Assembly: GCA_911728435.2 (NCBI GenBank)
Contig: OU452209.1
Coordinates: 14,118,869-14,182,868, forward strand
DNA from: Apoderus coryli
Lineage: Eukaryota > Arthropoda > Insecta > Coleoptera > Attelabidae
DNA: 64,000 nt
Direction: 5' to 3'
Part shown: positions 59,535 through 64,000 of the stretch, in pieces
Layout: every line of letters starts with the position of its first letter
Numbering within the stretch: the first letter of the stretch is position 1
Position numbers and translations under genes: made by a program
Notes under the pieces: generated by a model
Seen by the model: only the letters and a program-made list of their open reading frames with translations
What the model was told of the DNA's origin: nothing
Database searches by the model: none

Positions 59535-60887
59535 CAGGGTGTCCCAAAAAACATTCCCCACCCTTTGGAGGTAAAATCTACGACCCAAAATAAGACGAAA
59601 ATCACTTATGTAAAAATTTCGAAAAATATCTCTTTATGAAATTATGACCATTTTGAATATTGAAATTAGACAAATCTTTCACTTGGAATTAATAATTTAA
59701 ATCTAATCATCATTGATAAAAAAAAGCCGATTCAAGAATTGCATCCTGGGGATACTGAGTTGCGCTTATGATTTTGTAGATTTTTTTAAATTGCCTGGAC
59801 GCAAATGAAGATATTTTTAAACAAGTACTGTCTAGTGATGATGAAGTCCATTCTAACCAGCAAGGAGCACAACTTGCATTGTTGGAACTACGAAAATCAG
59901 CACCAAATTAGAGAATCACATAAGCAAGCACGCTGGAGCTTAAATGTGTGGCTTTGTCTGTTGGGAAATAGAATAATAGAACCACAGTTTCTACCTAGGA
60001 TACTAAACGCCGAAAACTATGCCCATTTCTGCGATAACAGCTTACCAACTTTTCTGGAAGAAGCTCCTTTAGTACAGCGGCCAAATATTGTATGTCAAGA
60101 TGATGGTGCACCTGCCCGTTATTCTTGAAATGTATGAGAGATATTAAATGCACGTTTTCTCAACCAATGGATCGATCGTGGAGGACCTATTTCTTGGCCT
60201 CCTAGGTCCCCGGATCTCAACCCAATAGACTTTTGGCTTTGGGGTTATTTGAAAAATACGGTTTACCATGTTCTACCCAACAGTGAAGATGATTTTATTG
60301 TTCGCATTTATGGAGCTTTAGCACAAATTACAAACGAAGCAATATGCCGAGTAGAAAACAATTATTGAATAAAATAGTGAGGATTTCGAACACATGCCTT
60401 GGTAAATTGAAATGTTTTTGTTTTATTATGTATTTAGTTAATAAATAATTTGAATTTGAACATTTGATTTTATTTCCGAAAATTACTTCATTTTAATATT
60501 CAAAATGGTCACAATTTCACACAAGGAGACATTTCTCGAAATTTTGACATAAATGATTTTTGTCTTATTTTTGGTCATAGATTCTAACCTCAAAGGAAGG
60601 AAACCTCGTAATGACAATTTGTAAACGCTATTTTATTCTCCTCAAAAAGTAACAATGAGAAAGTGCTTATCATTTTTTTATATCTGTAAAAATAATGTCA
60701 GAAATAAATAAAAACTAAAATGGCAAAAAAAAGTTTTTTCAAAAATTCTCGAAAACGGCTAAAGTTAATTTACTATTGAAAACACCATTTAAAAGGTGTT
60801 TAAATTGTACAACTTTTCTCTAATTTAGCCCACATTGTAACTCCTACCGATTCCAGTGCTATCCCATTCTTATCTTGGACACAGTGT
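59535..60887 (+). mobile_element. Tc1/mariner-superfamily element with long terminal inverted repeats
   Basis: Left end TACAGGGTGTCC at 59535, right end complement GGACACAGTGTATA at about 60874. Inner inverted repeats of about 110-120 bp: 59565-59680 pairs with 60479-60600 (for example AATAAGACGAAAATCACTTA with its near-complement). Plus-strand transposase: SKEHNLHCWNYENQHQI, VWLCLLGNRIIEPQFLPRIL, NIVCQDDGAPARYS (second catalytic Asp), WPPRSPDLNPIDFWLWGYLK (third) and a tail ending ICRVENNY near 60367. The N-terminal HTH is deleted and stops interrupt the frame, so it is non-autonomous. Confidence 0.88.
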
Positions 60888-63753
60888 ATAATATGCAATA
60901 TGGGGACAAAAAAATAATTGTTTGTAAATGAACATATGGAGTTGATTAAGATAAGGTTGTATGCGTTATTCATAATACCTAGTATGCAATAAAATTAATA
61001 TTTTATGATAGTTCAATACAGGGTCATTCAGAAAAATTGTATTAAACTTCCAGTGGTTGGTTATTCAGGTTTAAAACTGTCTCTCTATCAATTTTTGGTG
61101 AGTGTTATTTTAATTGTTCTGCAGACAACACTTCAGTAATTCTGGGCATGAAAAATAACTACCAAATAATAAAACTGTATAAACAACCAGAGTAAAAGAA
61201 TAATTATGTGATTTAGAGAAAACATATATTAAAATCAACCATTTACTTATTTAAATATTATAAGTTGCTCATTTCTCAAATGTAACGTTGTATTTACAGA
61301 TTATTTTTAAAATTGCTTTGAAACCACTCAGTTTTCTTCTTTTTATTTGCAGATCTCATAATATAGGTATGTAGTAAATTGAAGAATAGAGTCTAGTCAA
61401 TATCACTTATTAAGTTCTGTCTAATGAAAGCTGTTTGTATGATTATTTTCTATTTTTTCCTTCATACAGATAATAGAATGAACATTCGAATCTATTTATT
61501 TAAAAGATTGAGAACACTTTTTATTTACTTTCTTTCATTTCTACTTTGTAGGTACCTAAATACATATTATACCGTACGTAGCAAACGAAGTCGAGTTTCC
61601 ATAAATGATCAAATAGTGTGTTTTGTTGTTGTCTTTTTTTTATTTCATTTTATTTCTTTAACCATACTAACATTTAATTAGAGATAATTTTTGCAGACAT
61701 AAATAATGCACAACATAACACAAATAGCTTTTTGACCTACTGAGTGGTATTTGTTGATTTTTACTTTCGACATTGACGTGATGGAGAGCTTCTCCGTTAT
61801 CTGCTGTGTTTGTATAATATGCTGTACCGATACAGGTTTTACATACAGGGTTTCTCACTGTAGCCGTTCACTAGGAGTTTTTATGCTTAGGAAAAATCTT
61901 AGATTCTCATTTTGGAATTTGATGTAGAGTGCCCTATATACACAGGGGTCATTATTTTCAAAATAAATATGAAAATAATGGCCGTTCTGTAACCATTTTG
62001 AAATTAGCGGGTGTTATATACATTCAGAAAGAATACTAATGTTATAGCTCAATCCGAATGAACCCCAATATGCTATTCAAATTGTTACTGGTTTGATTCA
62101 AGTTTTACGAGCGGTTTCAAATAAAGAAGAACAAACAAAGAATATCAACTTGAATAATAACAGAATCAAATTATTATACGAAATAAACAAACAACTAAAA
62201 TAAGCTTTATTAATCTGTATTGAAGTAATGCAAAATTACTTACCATTATAATCTTGGATCACTTTTATTTAAAAGAAAATATTTAATTGGTTGACCCTTT
62301 TGTCAATAATTTATCGAAAACTTTATTAGAAATGAAACACAAAGTTTGTGGGCTAAAACAACTAATTTAAAATTAAAACTAATTAAAGAAATTTAATAAC
62401 AACAAAGAAATAAATATGTATAAATAAAAGAAAAAAGAATAAAACAATTAAGCGATAATGAAAATTTAAAAGAAAATCTTAGTCATTACTTGTACTACTT
62501 AAAAATAGGAAAATTAATATAATATCGAATAATTATATTAATTCCTGTACGAAACTTTAATATACTATTGAAAACGAAATTTATTTCAATTACTAAAAGA
62601 AGTAACTTTAAACTTTATATAAAAAAAACTGATTAAACAAAAAGCCCTTCAATTAAAAGAATATCAAAACTTACGGAACTTTATACAATTCACTACTTCA
62701 GAATAAAATGAATTGGCCTTAATCTTTAAACAAAAACTAGAAAATAATTCTTAACTGAAAAATATACCAAGTCCAAAAACAAATTAAAATATTTAATTTA
62801 ACCTTTATACAATTAGAGAAAACACGTCTTTACTCAATCAAGGCTAGAACGATTCTGCTCTTAAACTCATAAAGCCTTTTTAGAATTCCTCATAAAAATC
62901 ACATAGTAGGTAATACAAAATGAAAATAAGCCAATCAGAAAAAGGACCATTTCCAATATATACCCAAGTACATCTACAGGGTGAGAACATTACAAAATAA
63001 GATACATTTTTATTTGTATGTCGACTTTAATAAAGATTCTTGATTTTGGAGTTCGCGACTGGACAAAAACCCATAATTTTTTATGCGCCCGTTATATATA
63101 TTATTTTGATATGGGAAACCGTGACGCCTTCCAACTAGCTTGTGTATATAATAATAAATGTTCGACATTTAATTTACATGAAGTTATATCGATAGTTTTG
63201 AGTGTTTAGACCACCGGGTATTTCCAACATCTGGTTATCTTTCCCAAGAGTTGGACAAGAAAAATGACAAAAATTGTATATTTTTTGTTTACCTACTTGT
63301 AGACGTATTTATTGCCTTAGTAGAACCTTTTTCAATAGAAGATAAGATAAATAGAAAACAGACCCCTTAAATTATTTTTCGGCTCAAAAGGAGATTTTAG
63401 AACATTTGTATACAATCTACTTAAATAATATTCATCTACTAATATAAACTATAAAACTCAGACATAAACACAGGGTAGGACAAAAGTAAATTCCATTGCC
63501 CGTCCGTCTATTTACAGTTCCGCTACTTTACGGATACCCCGTATATTTTCCTAGATACCTTGGTTCTTTGAATTTGCGAATGTTGGATTTTCAGCCAAAG
63601 GTGCAAAGCGCCATCAAACATTAACAGATTCCGTCTAGCCTGTATCAAAGGAGAACTTGCAAAGCAAATTATCAACAAGATTCTATTTTGCTTGAAAATT
63701 TTAACGCTTTGCTAAGCTTGACAGTTTTATAATTCCCACGATTGATTGATTTT
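60888..63753. other. No supported gene
   Basis: Strongly AT-rich, especially 62200-62850. Single transposon-like ends occur: TACAGGGTCATTC at 61018 and TACAGGGTGAGAAC at 62976. Short frames (61424-61681, 63018-63209) show no motif. Confidence 0.6.
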
Positions 63754-64000
63754 ATGTCCAAAGTTCATTCAGCTCCACACATGATTATTAAGATTTATGT
63801 ATGCGGATCTAGGAGGCAAGTTACTACGATTAAGATATTGCCGAGGACCAAAAGAGAAGAACTTCAGCAGAATCACACATTCATTCAGGTAGACTTAACC
63901 GTTAAAACTGCCACAAAATACCACACGTTTCGTGTTTTCGTACCCCCTAAACTCTCAAACCATCATCTCCAAATGCAACTTGGGGGCATGTTTTCTCTTA
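63754..64000 (+). CDS. Open frame running off the right edge, unidentified
   Basis: ATG at 63754 (MSKVHSAPH, then MIIKIYVCGSRRQVTTIKIL) stays open for 82 codons to the window end; a second ATG is at 63781. The upstream stop is at 63730. Composition is more balanced than the flank. An internal CAG-GTAGAC could also be a splice donor, so the coding part may be shorter. The sequence matches nothing I recognise and may be an exon or chance. Confidence 0.3.
   Translation, partial: MSKVHSAPHMIIKIYVCGSRRQVTTIKILPRTKREELQQNHTFIQVDLTVKTATKYHTFRVFVPPKLSNHHLQMQLGGMFSL

Overview
This window is nuclear DNA from an insect, probably a beetle; the order is a guess, the animal origin is not. It is AT-rich. 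Its genes are split by spliceosomal introns and sit in a dense bed of decayed insect-type transposons: RTE, CR1 and Jockey-like non-LTR elements, several mariner lineages, P-like and pogo-like transposases, Ty3/gypsy, tRNA-derived SINE heads and Penelope-type ribozyme motifs. No CRISPR array, operon or other prokaryotic feature is present.

Layout. 1-2217 (+): last three exons of the DNA polymerase delta catalytic subunit (POLD1). 2.4-6.4 kb (-): a nest of RTE retrotransposons with copies of one minisatellite on both sides. 7176-8203 (-): a complete four-exon ARL1 GTPase gene, 180 aa. 8.2-27 kb: no confident gene; mariner copies, non-LTR fragments, a complete TA-flanked MITE and one possible first coding exon at 21688-21777. 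27107-38868 (+): a 14-exon gene for an ankyrin/BTB protein of the ABTB2/BTBD11 family, whose predicted 1432-aa frame is kept across every junction; its introns hold transposon debris, including a tandem array grown from a reverse-transcriptase motif. 39-40.7 kb (-): a CR1-like reverse transcriptase and a large foldback repeat. 41966-43417 (-): a previously hidden two-exon 3' end of a membrane-protein gene. 43.7-48.6 kb: non-LTR, pogo-like and Ty3/gypsy fragments and two hammerhead-like motifs. 51.3-52.6 kb: two adjacent inverted duplications with apparently perfect arms. 52975-53630 (-): a small gene or pseudogene with a THAP zinc finger. 54-60.9 kb: Tc1/mariner-like, P-like and non-LTR remnants. 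60.9-64 kb: mostly empty, with an open frame running off the right edge.

The host genes do not form a pathway: POLD1 acts in DNA replication, ARL1 at the trans-Golgi, and the ABTB2/BTBD11 protein is a presumed scaffold or ubiquitin-ligase adaptor. Most of the unusual structure is transposon-driven rearrangement: tandem amplification inside dead elements, palindromes and nested insertion. Self-cleaving ribozyme motifs and a THAP gene about 4 kb from a P-like transposase fragment deserve the closest look. All family calls come from reading translated motifs by eye; no database search was run.
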